Source: an uncultured Clostridium sp. (GTDB lineage: Bacteria; Bacillota; Clostridia; Christensenellales; CAG-138). From it: a stretch of DNA of 39,961 nt. This document shows positions 16,164 through 23,616 of this stretch, piece after piece; position 1 is the first letter of the stretch, and each line of letters opens with the position of its first letter. The notes beneath the pieces are model-generated. The model did not search any database and was not told the origin of the DNA. It was given only the letters and a program-made list of their open reading frames with translations. The stretch covers positions 1-39,961 of the forward strand of contig UQNF01000011.1 in the NCBI GenBank assembly GCA_900542285.1, given 5' to 3'. The translations under genes and the position numbers were made by a program.

Positions 16164-16683
16164 TCTCTTTCTCCACTTAGATCATCCACCAACATATCAC
16201 TAAGCCCTTGCGATGGCACCTTTACTCAACGCTGCGTGGTATCGAATTCGGGATACTTATACCGCCAACGGTCGTATTCTTCCTGTGTGATCTCGCCTGC
16301 TTTGAGCATGACAGCAGCCTGACGCCGGGCTCAAAGCATTTCATGCAGACGGGCAGCATCCTTGTTTTTGCAAACATCGACCTTTAAGCAGACTTCCCAA
16401 TCCGCCTCGTCGATCTTGAGGCCGTATCTGTCCAACATGATAAACAGCGTGTTCATTAGACCATGGTAGGAGTCAATGTCCGGCACAGACAGCGCCAACG
16501 GCGAAATATCCGGTGCATTTGCCTGTGCACTTTTCAGATCTGCTTTCGGGTTTCTTGCCCCTGTTTCATACTGTGCCGACCGAACATAGGCAGACTTATC
16601 CGGGGAGCCCAACAGCTGACCAAGATTTTTTGCGTCATACTCCGCATATTGCGTAAGGAATGGATACGCTTACCAATCGCCAT
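16160..16683 (-). pseudogene. Decayed XRE-type helix-turn-helix regulator
   Basis: Starting at ATG 16683 the first codons read MAIGKRIHSLRNMRSMTQK, a typical XRE helix-turn-helix N-terminus. At the six-T run 16626-16631 (six A in the mRNA sense) the frame is lost by one base; the protein continues in the next frame as NLGQLLGSPDKSAYV and runs through LALSVPDIDSYHGLM and LHEML. It then meets TGA at 16331-16333, continues in frame as QAAVMLKAGEITQEEYDRWR and KYPEFDTTQ, meets a second TGA at 16226-16228, and goes on as VKVPSQGLSDMLVDDLSGER to the natural stop. In relatives I recall, Cys and Trp stand at the two TGA places. Three lesions make this a true pseudogene. Its end overlaps the start of the intact zinc-ribbon gene. 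Confidence 0.85.
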
Positions 16684-17006
16684 AACAGCCAACTCCTGTC
16701 ACATGTGTCGTTGCATTTAATATATCAGAAATGTTTAAGATAGTCAAGAGAAGTCAAAACAAATTTATTTAATGTTTGCTGATGTACCATACATGGGTAA
16801 CAAATAAGCAGCAAGAGAAGGTTCTCCTGTGGTATAAATGTATTTCGCGAACAGCCATAGAAATGAGAACCTGCTCTTGTGTAAGAATGATTTTCCGGGA
16901 TCTCACAATCTTCAACGCATTCTCGAGTTTGGAATTAATCATGGCTCAAAGTGTCACCTATGCTTGACGCTTCAACAAATCCAACCGCTTGTCAACTGCA
17001 TTTTTC
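16684..17006. other. Gap without a convincing gene; contains an imperfect inverted repeat
   Basis: Between the decayed XRE gene and the ABC promoter no open frame has a ribosome binding site. The notable structure is a 15-base inverted repeat with one mismatch (16812-16826 and 16865-16879). A 57-codon minus-strand frame starting at 16942 (MINSKLENALKIVRSR) spans it but has no Shine-Dalgarno sequence; it may be a relic. Confidence 0.5.
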
Positions 17007-17035
17007 TTGCAATACACTGAAAGGAGTGCTATACT
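17007..17035 (+). promoter_or_regulatory. Promoter of the ABC transporter operon
   Basis: TTGCAA (17007-17012) and TATACT (17030-17035) are 17 bases apart, about 48 bases before the ATG of the ATPase gene. Confidence 0.65.
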
Positions 17036-17083
17036 TGCTTTAGATAACATTCCTATTTTTACTGACAGAGAGGAAAGAACAAC

Positions 17084-17797
17084 ATGCTTAGAATTGAAAA
17101 TCTGACCAAACGGTATGGCGACAAGAAGGCTGTCGATGGTTTGAGTCTTCATATCGCGCCGGGAGAGATCTGCGGCTTCATCGGTCATAACGGCGCAGGC
17201 AAGACCACCACTATCAAATCCTGCTGTGGAATACTCAATTTCGACGAGGGAGAGGTCTATATCAATGGTATCTCGCTAAAGGAAAATCCGCTTGACTGCA
17301 AAAAGGTGCTCGCATACCTTCCGGATAATCCCGATCTTTACGATTTTATGAGCGGCATACAGTTTCTGAACTTTACCGCAGATATTTTCGGCATATCGGC
17401 GCTCGACCGTAAGGAGAGAATAGAGCGGTACGCTTCGTTATTTGAGCTGAAGAACGTGCTTGCCGAACCCATCGGTGCCTATTCTCACGGTACGAAGCAG
17501 AAGCTTGCAATAATTTCGGCACTTATTCACGATCCGAAGCTTATTATCATGGACGAGCCGTTTGTCGGGCTCGACCCAAAGGCTTCCCATGCGGTTAAGC
17601 AGCTGATGCGCGATATTTGCAGCAGGGGCGGTGCGATATTCTTCTCGACCCATGTGCTCGAGGTTGCAGAAAAGCTTTGTGACCGTGTAGCCATCATCAA
17701 AAACGGCAAGCTCATCCGCTGCGGCACCATGGAAGAGGTCAAGGGCGATACGAGCCTTGAGGATATCTTCCTTGAACTGGAGGGAGCAGATGCTTAA
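17084..17797 (+). CDS. ABC transporter ATP-binding protein
   Basis: A 237-residue nucleotide-binding subunit. Walker A is GHNGAGKTTT near residues 33-42, the Q-loop region follows with YLPDNPDLYD, the signature motif appears as the variant YSHGTKQKL, Walker B is LIIMDEPFVGLD, and the H-loop is STHVLE. The family is that of drug, lipid or bacteriocin exporters with a separate permease. GAGAGGAAAG precedes the ATG. The stop overlaps the permease start by eight bases, so the two are translationally coupled. The transported substrate is unknown. Confidence 0.93.
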   Translation: MLRIENLTKRYGDKKAVDGLSLHIAPGEICGFIGHNGAGKTTTIKSCCGILNFDEGEVYINGISLKENPLDCKKVLAYLPDNPDLYDFMSGIQFLNFTADIFGISALDRKERIERYASLFELKNVLAEPIGAYSHGTKQKLAIISALIHDPKLIIMDEPFVGLDPKASHAVKQLMRDICSRGGAIFFSTHVLEVAEKLCDRVAIIKNGKLIRCGTMEEVKGDTSLEDIFLELEGADA

Positions 17798-19397
17798 GAT
17801 ACTGATAAAAAAGCAGATCAAGGAGCTGTTGTCCCCTTTCACATACGATAAACGGAAGGGTAAGAAGCAGGGCGTCGGTATGAAGGTGCTGTTTGTGATT
17901 GTATTCGGGTACATGTTCATGGTGTTTGGCGCAATGTTCTTTGCCGCTTCGAACGAGCTGTATCCCGTACTGCATGAAACAAACCTGGATTGGCTGTTCT
18001 TTGCGCTGATCGGCATTGCAGCGCTCGCCCTCGGCGTTTTCGGAAGCGTATTCAGCACTTATAGCGAACTGTATGTATGCGGCGATAACGATCTCTTGCT
18101 CTCGTACCCGATAAAGCCAATTCATATCGTTTTATCAAGGCTCTTCATCGTGTACATTCGCTCATTCTTATTCCAGCTCACGGCGTTTGTTCCCGCCTTG
18201 ATCGTCTATTTCAGCTCGGCAAAGCCCGGGGTGCTCGGAGTTATCTGCACATTGCTGATGATGTTTATGCTCTCGTTTGTTACCCTCGTTATCACATGCT
18301 TTATCGGCTGGCTGATCGCGCTTGCGCTTTCAAGGATCAAACGCAAGAACATCGTGAACTTGGTTATCTCCGCTGCATTCCTTGTCATCTATTTTTACGC
18401 AATCAACAAGATGCAGACGCTCCTGCCTGCAATTATTCAGAATGCGGACGGGATTGCGCTTTCGATCCGTCACTCAGCGCTGTATCCTTTCTATCTATAC
18501 GGCGCCGGATCCACGGGCAGCATCTCCGGTTTGGCGATATTCAGCATCGCATCGATACTGCTTCTGCTCCTCACATTCATTATACTCTGCAAGAGCTTTG
18601 TCAAGCTTGCAACAGCAAAGACCGCTTTGCCAAGGACCAAATTCCGCGGCTATCAGAAGCGCAGCTCATCCGTTGGAAGCGCATTATTCACCAAGGAACT
18701 GAAACGGCTTATCGGGAGTCCGGTATATCTGTTGAACTGCGGCATGAGCTCAATTCTTATGCTGATCGCTTCTGTGGCGATAATCATCAAGGCCACCGCA
18801 ATAAGAAACTTATTATTATCAGAAAGCTTCTCTATGTTCAGCGATATGATTCCGCTCATACCTGCATTCTTGGTGACCATGCTTTCATCAATGGCACTGT
18901 TTACCGCTCCATCGATATCGCTCGAAGGAAAAACGCTGTGGGTGCTCAAATCATACCCGATCCCTCCGCGCAAGATACTGGTTGCCAAGCTAAAGCTGCA
19001 CATGGTTTTCACGCTTCCGTTCGCACTGCTGCTGTTGACCGCTTTTTGTATCGCGCTTAAGCTTAGCGTTCTGAGCCTTCTTCCGGCGGCTCTGTACATT
19101 GCGCTTTACATTATTCTTTCAGCTTGCATCTCGCTGATCATCGGCCTCCATCATCCGAACTTAGATTGGAAGAACGAAGCCTTGCCCATCAAACAGGATC
19201 CGTGGGTAATGCTTTCGATGCTGTTTTCATTCCTTCTTGCCATCGGCCCGGCATTGATAGGAATTATTGCCATGCTTGTTGGTTTTCCATCATCGGAAAT
19301 ACTGATGCTCGTCCTTTCAGTTCCTTTCGCCGTCGGCGTATTCTTTGCGCTTCGCTATATTACCGGCAACGCAGAAAAGAGATTTGAGCTTCTGTAA
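17790..19397 (+). CDS. ABC transporter permease, multi-spanning
   Basis: A 535-residue integral membrane protein with about ten to twelve hydrophobic segments, for example VLFVIVFGYMFMVFGAMFF near residue 35 and LIGIAALALGVFGSVF near residue 80, and a soluble loop with KRSSSVGSALFTKELKRL in the middle. The motif SYPIKPIHIVLSRL, with the later SYPIPPRKILVAKL, is typical of exporter permeases of the putative ABC exporter type. The frame is open further upstream, but ATG at 17790 has GGAGGGAG upstream and overlaps the ATPase stop by eight bases. It forms a transporter with the preceding ATPase. Substrate unknown. Confidence 0.88.
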   Translation: MLKILIKKQIKELLSPFTYDKRKGKKQGVGMKVLFVIVFGYMFMVFGAMFFAASNELYPVLHETNLDWLFFALIGIAALALGVFGSVFSTYSELYVCGDNDLLLSYPIKPIHIVLSRLFIVYIRSFLFQLTAFVPALIVYFSSAKPGVLGVICTLLMMFMLSFVTLVITCFIGWLIALALSRIKRKNIVNLVISAAFLVIYFYAINKMQTLLPAIIQNADGIALSIRHSALYPFYLYGAGSTGSISGLAIFSIASILLLLLTFIILCKSFVKLATAKTALPRTKFRGYQKRSSSVGSALFTKELKRLIGSPVYLLNCGMSSILMLIASVAIIIKATAIRNLLLSESFSMFSDMIPLIPAFLVTMLSSMALFTAPSISLEGKTLWVLKSYPIPPRKILVAKLKLHMVFTLPFALLLLTAFCIALKLSVLSLLPAALYIALYIILSACISLIIGLHHPNLDWKNEALPIKQDPWVMLSMLFSFLLAIGPALIGIIAMLVGFPSSEILMLVLSVPFAVGVFFALRYITGNAEKRFELL

Positions 19398-19501
19398 GGA
19401 TACAAGAACAACGGTGAACAATATAAATCAGCGTCGTCCATTGCGTTGAACACCGCTTTGCCGGCAATTATGGGACGCCGATTGACATCCTCAAATTATA
19501 A

Positions 19502-19534
19502 TGCCGCCGCCGGGTATGATCCCGTGCGGCGGCA
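19502..19534. terminator. GC-rich hairpin after the ABC operon
   Basis: A strong stem (19502-19514 with 19521-19534, one bulged base) with a 6-base loop lies about 100 bases after the permease stop. On the minus strand it is followed by ATTATAATTT, so it could also end leftward transcripts. Confidence 0.55.
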
Positions 19535-19557
19535 ATCGTTATGATGCTGCTTAAACT

Positions 19558-19671
19558 CTATTCGCATTTCAGATACTTTACTATCTCAACTTTGATGACT
19601 TCATCCACACCCGGCTCATCGAATTCTATATGCAGAATGCATTTTCCTTTAGTCCAGTTTGATGTTTGGAC
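19558..19671 (-). pseudogene. Short coding relic in the gap 19398-19733
   Basis: On the minus strand one frame reads VQTSNWTKGKCILHIEFDEP and then GVDEVIKVEIVKYLKCE before a TAG. It is preceded by a TAA and has no start codon or ribosome binding site. The amphipathic, charged composition looks like real protein rather than random sequence. It lies about 60 bases downstream of the frameshifted lipoprotein and may be the tail of a decayed neighbour. Apart from this and the hairpin, the 336-base gap holds nothing I recognise. Confidence 0.35.
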
Positions 19672-19733
19672 TTAGCTGATGCTGTAAAAATGCTTTAGCA
19701 AACAATGCACAGCATAAAGTATTACATTAGCAG

Positions 19734-20944
19734 CTATTGGTTTTTATTTATGAGCTGTTTCTCCCAACGTTCTTTTGTGGGCAGGTACTCAATATAGTAG
19801 GTAATGGCATCCTTTCCGCAGTCAAGCCAGAGATAGATCATGTAGATATCAACCGGTTTCATACACACGCTAAACTCGAAGTGTCCATAAGTGCCATCGT
19901 ATTGGTTACCTAAACAGAACAGTATCGTGGTATGACATTCGGCATACAGATGATCTACAAGCATATCGCTTTGCAATTCGATATCGAATTCTATCTGGTC
20001 TTGTGCTGTAAATTTCAACGGCTTTTTATCTTCCGGAGTCCAACTGAAACGGAAGACGAAACCATCACTTGTTGTTCGAGTTCCCGTAACGGATATGATT
20101 TTATGCCCTCCGAAGCGGCTCGAATATCCGTGATGGGTACGTTCGCATATGCTTTTGCATCATAGCCCGTAGTATCCGAAATCTTCCCATCAGCGGTGGG
20201 GAGTTTTTCAAAACGGTTAGAACCCAATAATTGAAGTTCAAATGCCGAATTTTCTTGGTTAGTCTCTTCCCTCTTATCAAGCACGATGCTTCCGCAGTCA
20301 TAGCTCCTGCTCCTGCCGTCCACAGTTATGGTTAGTTTTGTAAATTTAACATAATCCGCTGTCTCTCTTATCGAATGGAAGTGGTCAAAGAAATTGACTT
20401 TGATTCTATAAACATTTAGCTTTGGCTCATCGTCGCTCTTGGGGGCCTCAGAATCCGTTGATGCTATTAGCGGCTGTGCTTCCTCGATGTCATTTGCAGA
20501 GGCTAATTCATCAGCGAGCTGAGACCGGTTATCATAGTTATAGGTGGTACGCGCTACTGCACTGGGCGAATAAATCGGGTTGCCACGTCCCTGTGGCTGA
20601 TGTCTGGATACGTCAACGCTGTACTTCGCCTCTTGGTCAAAAGTAATATCTACAACAGAGTCACCGGTGAGCGTGAAGGCCGAAATTAAGTAAAAGCTAA
20701 CCATTGTCGAAGTTGAAAATTTATTAAAATAGCAATCGGTGTTCTCGCACAGCAGACGAAAGTAATCCGGATCGACATTGATGACAGCGTATTGACCCTC
20801 CGGTACCGGCGTTATTTTATCGTCCACTTGAAGCGTGGGCGTTTCGCTCTCCCCATTGTTGAGCTTGTTGTCCGTACAGGCTGCTAAAGCCAATACTGAT
20901 AGCAGCATAATCGTTGATAGAATGATACATAGTGCTTTTTTCAT
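19734..20944 (-). pseudogene. Lipoprotein gene with a frameshift
   Basis: The first piece, 20944-20015, starts with AAGGAGG and the lipoprotein signal MKKALCIILSTIMLLSVLAL ending in the lipobox LAAC. It reads as a soluble extracytoplasmic protein up to about NVPITDI. From there the sensible sequence moves one frame over: SRFGGHKIISVTGTRTTSDG, then FVFRFSWTPEDKKPLKFTAQ, and on to QLINKNQ at 19734. In the original frame the last residues (after about 20120) look like noise. One lost base near 20115-20125 would explain it; the restored protein would have about 400 residues. The downstream piece alone has only a TTG start without a ribosome binding site. Function unknown; no domain recognised. 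Confidence 0.75.
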
Positions 20945-21033
20945 CCAATGCCTCCTTAATGTATGTATTTTCGCTTAACATGATCTTAGCTTCTGAAATT
21001 CGATTCACATCGTCAACATGTTTCAGCATATAA

Positions 21034-21062
21034 AGTATAACATGACAAATGGATGATGTTAA
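21034..21062 (-). promoter_or_regulatory. Candidate promoter of the frameshifted lipoprotein gene
   Basis: On the minus strand TTAACA (21057-21062) and TATACT (21034-21039) are 17 bases apart, about 90 bases before the ATG. Confidence 0.55.
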
Positions 21063-21132
21063 CCATTTTGTTTTTTGATTTTCGTTTTATTATGATTTTA
21101 TATTTTGAAAAATGATATTAGTTACTCTGAGC

Positions 21133-21225
21133 CTACTTTGTTTTTCTGCAGAGAGCAGGAAGTACTATGATCACGATGATAATAAGGATGATCAATTCTT
21201 CACCTTCTTTACCGTCAATTCTCAT
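21133..21225 (-). CDS. Possible 30-residue single-span membrane peptide
   Basis: An ATG at 21225 opens 30 codons ending in TAG. The peptide has a charged N-terminus (MRIDGKEGEE), one hydrophobic stretch (LIILIIIVIIVLPAL) and a basic tail (CRKTK), which is the layout of small membrane proteins. It lies about 40 bases behind the 78-residue zinc-ribbon gene on the same strand. No Shine-Dalgarno sequence is visible, so expression is doubtful. Confidence 0.35.
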   Translation of the reverse strand: MRIDGKEGEELIILIIIVIIVLPALCRKTK

Positions 21226-21267
21226 TATTTGTTTATATTAAGACCAGCATATGTCATACTTGTCTTT

Positions 21268-21504
21268 CTATTTTACTTGCCTTGAATACCCGCAAAATTG
21301 ACAGACACAGACGGTGACGTTCTTGACCTTAGTCTTGGAGTTGGTCTTGCGGCGCGGCACCAACAGCCACAATCCGCAAGTGCATATCACCAGAATTGCT
21401 CTGCCAAGCCGCTGCAAAGGCCCGACATGATTCGTCTTTGTCTTTGCAGATACCTGCTCCCGGGTGACAATAACATTTTCACTTCCGCATTTAGCGCATT
21501 TCAC
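21268..21504 (-). CDS. Small zinc-ribbon protein with a hydrophobic centre
   Basis: A 78-residue protein with CAKCGS at residues 3-8 and CQFCGY near residues 69-74, a four-cysteine zinc ribbon split by a hydrophobic segment (AILVICTCGLWLLVP) and a basic stretch (RRKTNSKTKVK). It could sit at the membrane with both ends on one side. The start is GTG with AAGGAG seven bases upstream, a very good site. No named family recognised. Another zinc-ribbon membrane protein lies just upstream on the same strand, but the pair is separated by a hairpin. Confidence 0.7.
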   Translation of the reverse strand: MKCAKCGSENVIVTREQVSAKTKTNHVGPLQRLGRAILVICTCGLWLLVPRRKTNSKTKVKNVTVCVCQFCGYSRQVK

Positions 21505-21525
21505 TTTTTGTCTCCTTATCTGTCC

Positions 21526-21609
21526 TTAAATTTCGCATTCAAGCGTCATCGGCTGTACGGCAGACGCATTCATGCCTGCACAATGCTTTAACAGCCGAAA
21601 AAAGTTCAT
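21526..21609 (-). CDS. Possible 27-residue leader or small peptide gene
   Basis: The frame MNFFRLLKHCAGMNASAVQP then MTLECEI has AGGGG six bases before its ATG and ends 21 bases before the GTG of the 78-residue zinc-ribbon gene. It could be a small gene or a leader. There is no other support than the ribosome binding site and position. Confidence 0.3.
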   Translation of the reverse strand: MNFFRLLKHCAGMNASAVQPMTLECEI

Positions 21610-21672
21610 CGCATTCCCCTGCATGTGAGATATAGATGAACGACACATTTTGTGCGAAGCAGTTAAAACATC

Positions 21673-21692
21673 GGGACGGATCGCTCCGTCCC
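21673..21692 (-). terminator. Terminator of the 315-residue membrane protein gene
   Basis: A perfect 8-base-pair stem (21673-21680 with 21685-21692) with a 4-base loop, followed on the minus strand by GATGTTTTAA, 12 bases after the stop codon. Confidence 0.7.
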
Positions 21693-21703
21693 TTCGCCAA
21701 TAA

Positions 21704-22651
21704 TCACTTCAAATCGATAACTTTGGTCTTGGTGACCTCTTTGCTTGCCCTGCGCAGCAGAGCGAAAACGCCCAACCCTGCAAACAAAAGACCAAGCAGA
21801 ACATCCGTTATCGTTGCGGTCAGGTATTCCGAGTCCTGTACCAGCAGTTGGAAGATAATCCGTGGGATATCTCCCATCGTACAGCCGATTAGCTCTCCGC
21901 TCTTAATAAATCCTGCCAATGTAATTACATCAGCCGCAAAGGTTCCGAGCAGGACGCCCAATACTATCGCAACTATCAGAATTGCAATCTTTCCCTTGCT
22001 CTGCTTGCCGTGGAGCAGGTTATAGCCCTTCTCCGCAAGCCATCCAATCAGCAGACCGACAATGGATGCAAAGTATCCAAAATACAATACGACTGCCCAA
22101 ACGATTGAGCCCAGTAATGCACCCAGCACAGCGCCGATCGTTCCCTTCAAATAGGTGCCGGTATCCTCTTGCTCTTTGGTCTGTGCTTCTTGCTCGATAT
22201 TTCGGCAGATCTCATCGGCACAGTTTTCATGCATATGGTAAGCGACACCGTCAATAAGCTTCCAGCAGCCCCCTTCCAGCCTTCCGCCGCATTCAGAGCA
22301 GGTATTGACATCGGATGCGCCGTAAGTCGGAAGCATTGGCATAAACCAATCCAAAAAAGCCTCTATCTTCTTTATCGTTCCCGGGTTGTCGAAAAAGCTG
22401 ATAAGTATCCCATCCGGAGCAAAGTTCAGTGTTTGCACGCGGAATTCCTTTGTGATATTGCGTTGATTTATCTGCTCCTGAAGCTGATTGAGCAGCATCG
22501 GATCGCTGAATTTTGTAGTCAGAACTATCTGTTTATTTCCGGTGCCTTCGGAAAGTGTTGCCGCATATCCGCGGAGATTTCCGTAAGCCACGCCATTGGA
22601 TACCATCATGCCGTTTTCCCGGGCCATTTTTTTGAGACCGTAACCTATCAT
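21704..22651 (-). CDS. Membrane protein with an internal zinc ribbon, function unknown
   Basis: A 315-residue protein. The first 115 residues are soluble, of mixed alpha/beta character. A cysteine cluster, CSECGG near residue 118 with a later HMHENC, looks like a treble-clef or zinc-ribbon site. From about residue 165 there are four hydrophobic segments, including GAVLGALLGSIVWAVVLYF, IAILIVAIVLGVLLGTF and VLLGLLFAGLGVFALL. The ATG has AGAGG eight bases upstream. It is divergent from the XRE/zinc-ribbon regulator at 22837. I do not recognise a named family. The layout of soluble domain, zinc site and membrane helices suggests a sensor or envelope-stress protein, which is inference only. Confidence 0.75.
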   Translation of the reverse strand: MIGYGLKKMARENGMMVSNGVAYGNLRGYAATLSEGTGNKQIVLTTKFSDPMLLNQLQEQINQRNITKEFRVQTLNFAPDGILISFFDNPGTIKKIEAFLDWFMPMLPTYGASDVNTCSECGGRLEGGCWKLIDGVAYHMHENCADEICRNIEQEAQTKEQEDTGTYLKGTIGAVLGALLGSIVWAVVLYFGYFASIVGLLIGWLAEKGYNLLHGKQSKGKIAILIVAIVLGVLLGTFAADVITLAGFIKSGELIGCTMGDIPRIIFQLLVQDSEYLTATITDVLLGLLFAGLGVFALLRRASKEVTKTKVIDLK

Positions 22652-22807
22652 TGTTTGTACCTCTGTCTTTGTAGTTTATGTTATCATAGCATATACAATG
22701 CCAAAATGCAACATAAATCTAAGCTCCGATCGTGCCGCCTATCTTGACACTTCAACATGATTTACGCTTACAGCAACAGCGCGTTGCTTGGATTTACGCC
22801 GTATGTG

Positions 22808-22816
22808 TGATATAAT
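22808..22816 (+). promoter_or_regulatory. Extended -10 promoter of the XRE/zinc-ribbon regulator
   Basis: TGATATAAT (TG at 22808-22809, TATAAT at 22811-22816) is an extended -10 element 20 bases before the start codon. No good -35 is seen, as is common for this class. Confidence 0.6.
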
Positions 22817-22836
22817 GGTCATGAGGTGATGATAAT

Positions 22837-23283
22837 ATGGAAACTAAGGATATTATTCTTGAATTGCGAACCAAAAACGGATTATCTCAAGATGAGCTTG
22901 CAGGAAAAATCCATGTGACCCGACAAGCGGTATCACGGTGGGAAAACGGCGAAACGGTTCCCAACACGGAAACACTGAAACTGTTGTCAAAGCTGTTTGA
23001 TGTTTCGATCAATACGCTATTAGGCTCTCCCAGAAAACTGATCTGCCAATGCTGCGGTATGCCGCTGGATGATACTTTGATCAGCAAAGAAAACGACGGA
23101 ACATTTAATGAGGATTACTGCAAGTGGTGCTACGCCGACGGACAATTCGTTTATACCAGCCTCGAGGAACTGACGGATTTCCTTGTCGGACATATGTCAA
23201 ACGAAAACTGGCCTCCCGAGCAGGCAAGAGCCTTCTTTGAAGCACAACTGCCAAAACTAAATCACTGGCAAAAGAAGAGTTAA
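22837..23283 (+). CDS. XRE family regulator with C-terminal zinc-ribbon domain
   Basis: A 148-residue protein. Residues about 5-60 form an XRE (HTH_3) DNA-binding domain: ELRTKNGLSQDELAGKIHVT, then RQAVSRWENGETVPNTETLK. Residues about 68-145 match the putative zinc-ribbon domain found alone or fused in many Firmicutes: CQCCGMPLDD, EDYCKWCYADG and the end with NWPPEQARAFFEAQLPKL. GAGGTGATG precedes the ATG. The gene is divergent from the 315-residue membrane protein and may regulate it. Ligand unknown; a metal or redox signal through the cysteines is possible. Confidence 0.88.
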   Translation: METKDIILELRTKNGLSQDELAGKIHVTRQAVSRWENGETVPNTETLKLLSKLFDVSINTLLGSPRKLICQCCGMPLDDTLISKENDGTFNEDYCKWCYADGQFVYTSLEELTDFLVGHMSNENWPPEQARAFFEAQLPKLNHWQKKS

Positions 23284-23294
23284 CGGCGGATTAT

Positions 23295-23453
23295 TTATTT
23301 CGTCCGCTGCATTTTCGGCTCTCCATTAACTCGAACCTCGAAATTCACATAGTTCGATAGCGGCAGAGCTTCTACGAACCCATGCACAGTTTGCATCATA
23401 GCACAAAGGTCGCCGGTTGTTAGCCTATTATTTGTAGGCTCTATCCCAATTTT
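23295..23453 (-). pseudogene. Coding relic in the gap 23284-23616
   Basis: On the minus strand, 52 codons after a TGA read KIGIEPTNNRLTTGDLCAMM, QTVHGFVEALPLSNYVNFEV and RVNGEPKMQRTK before TAA. A second protein-like stretch just upstream, in another frame, reads RQEDSIGIRKNGAEKESYLK then NWDRAYK (about 23430-23515). Neither has a ribosome binding site. Two coding-like pieces in adjoining frames suggest one decayed gene. No family recognised. Confidence 0.35.
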
Positions 23454-23505
23454 TCAAGTAACTTTCCTTTTCAGCTCCGTTCTTCCGGATGCCGATAGAA
23501 TCCTC

Positions 23506-23535
23506 TTGACGTCATAATAATTGCTGTGATAATAT
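23506..23535 (+). promoter_or_regulatory. Candidate promoter of the S41-like lipoprotein gene
   Basis: TTGACG (23506-23511) and TAATAT (23530-23535) are 18 bases apart, about 80 bases before the ATG. An overlapping TATAAT at 23533-23538 would need a 21-base spacer. Confidence 0.5.
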
Positions 23536-23616
23536 AATCATGGAATTTATACTTGTTTAAGTTCAAAAGCACATGAGCTAAACAATTTAAACAATTAAAT
23601 GATAAGGAGAAACGAT

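Noticed and set aside
16226..16333. TGA codons at expected Cys and Trp positions as a sign of an altered genetic code
   Set aside because: TGA and TAG both end normal genes in the window (TetR, Ppx, S41, the reductase-type gene), and the same gene also has a frameshift, so decay is the simpler reading.
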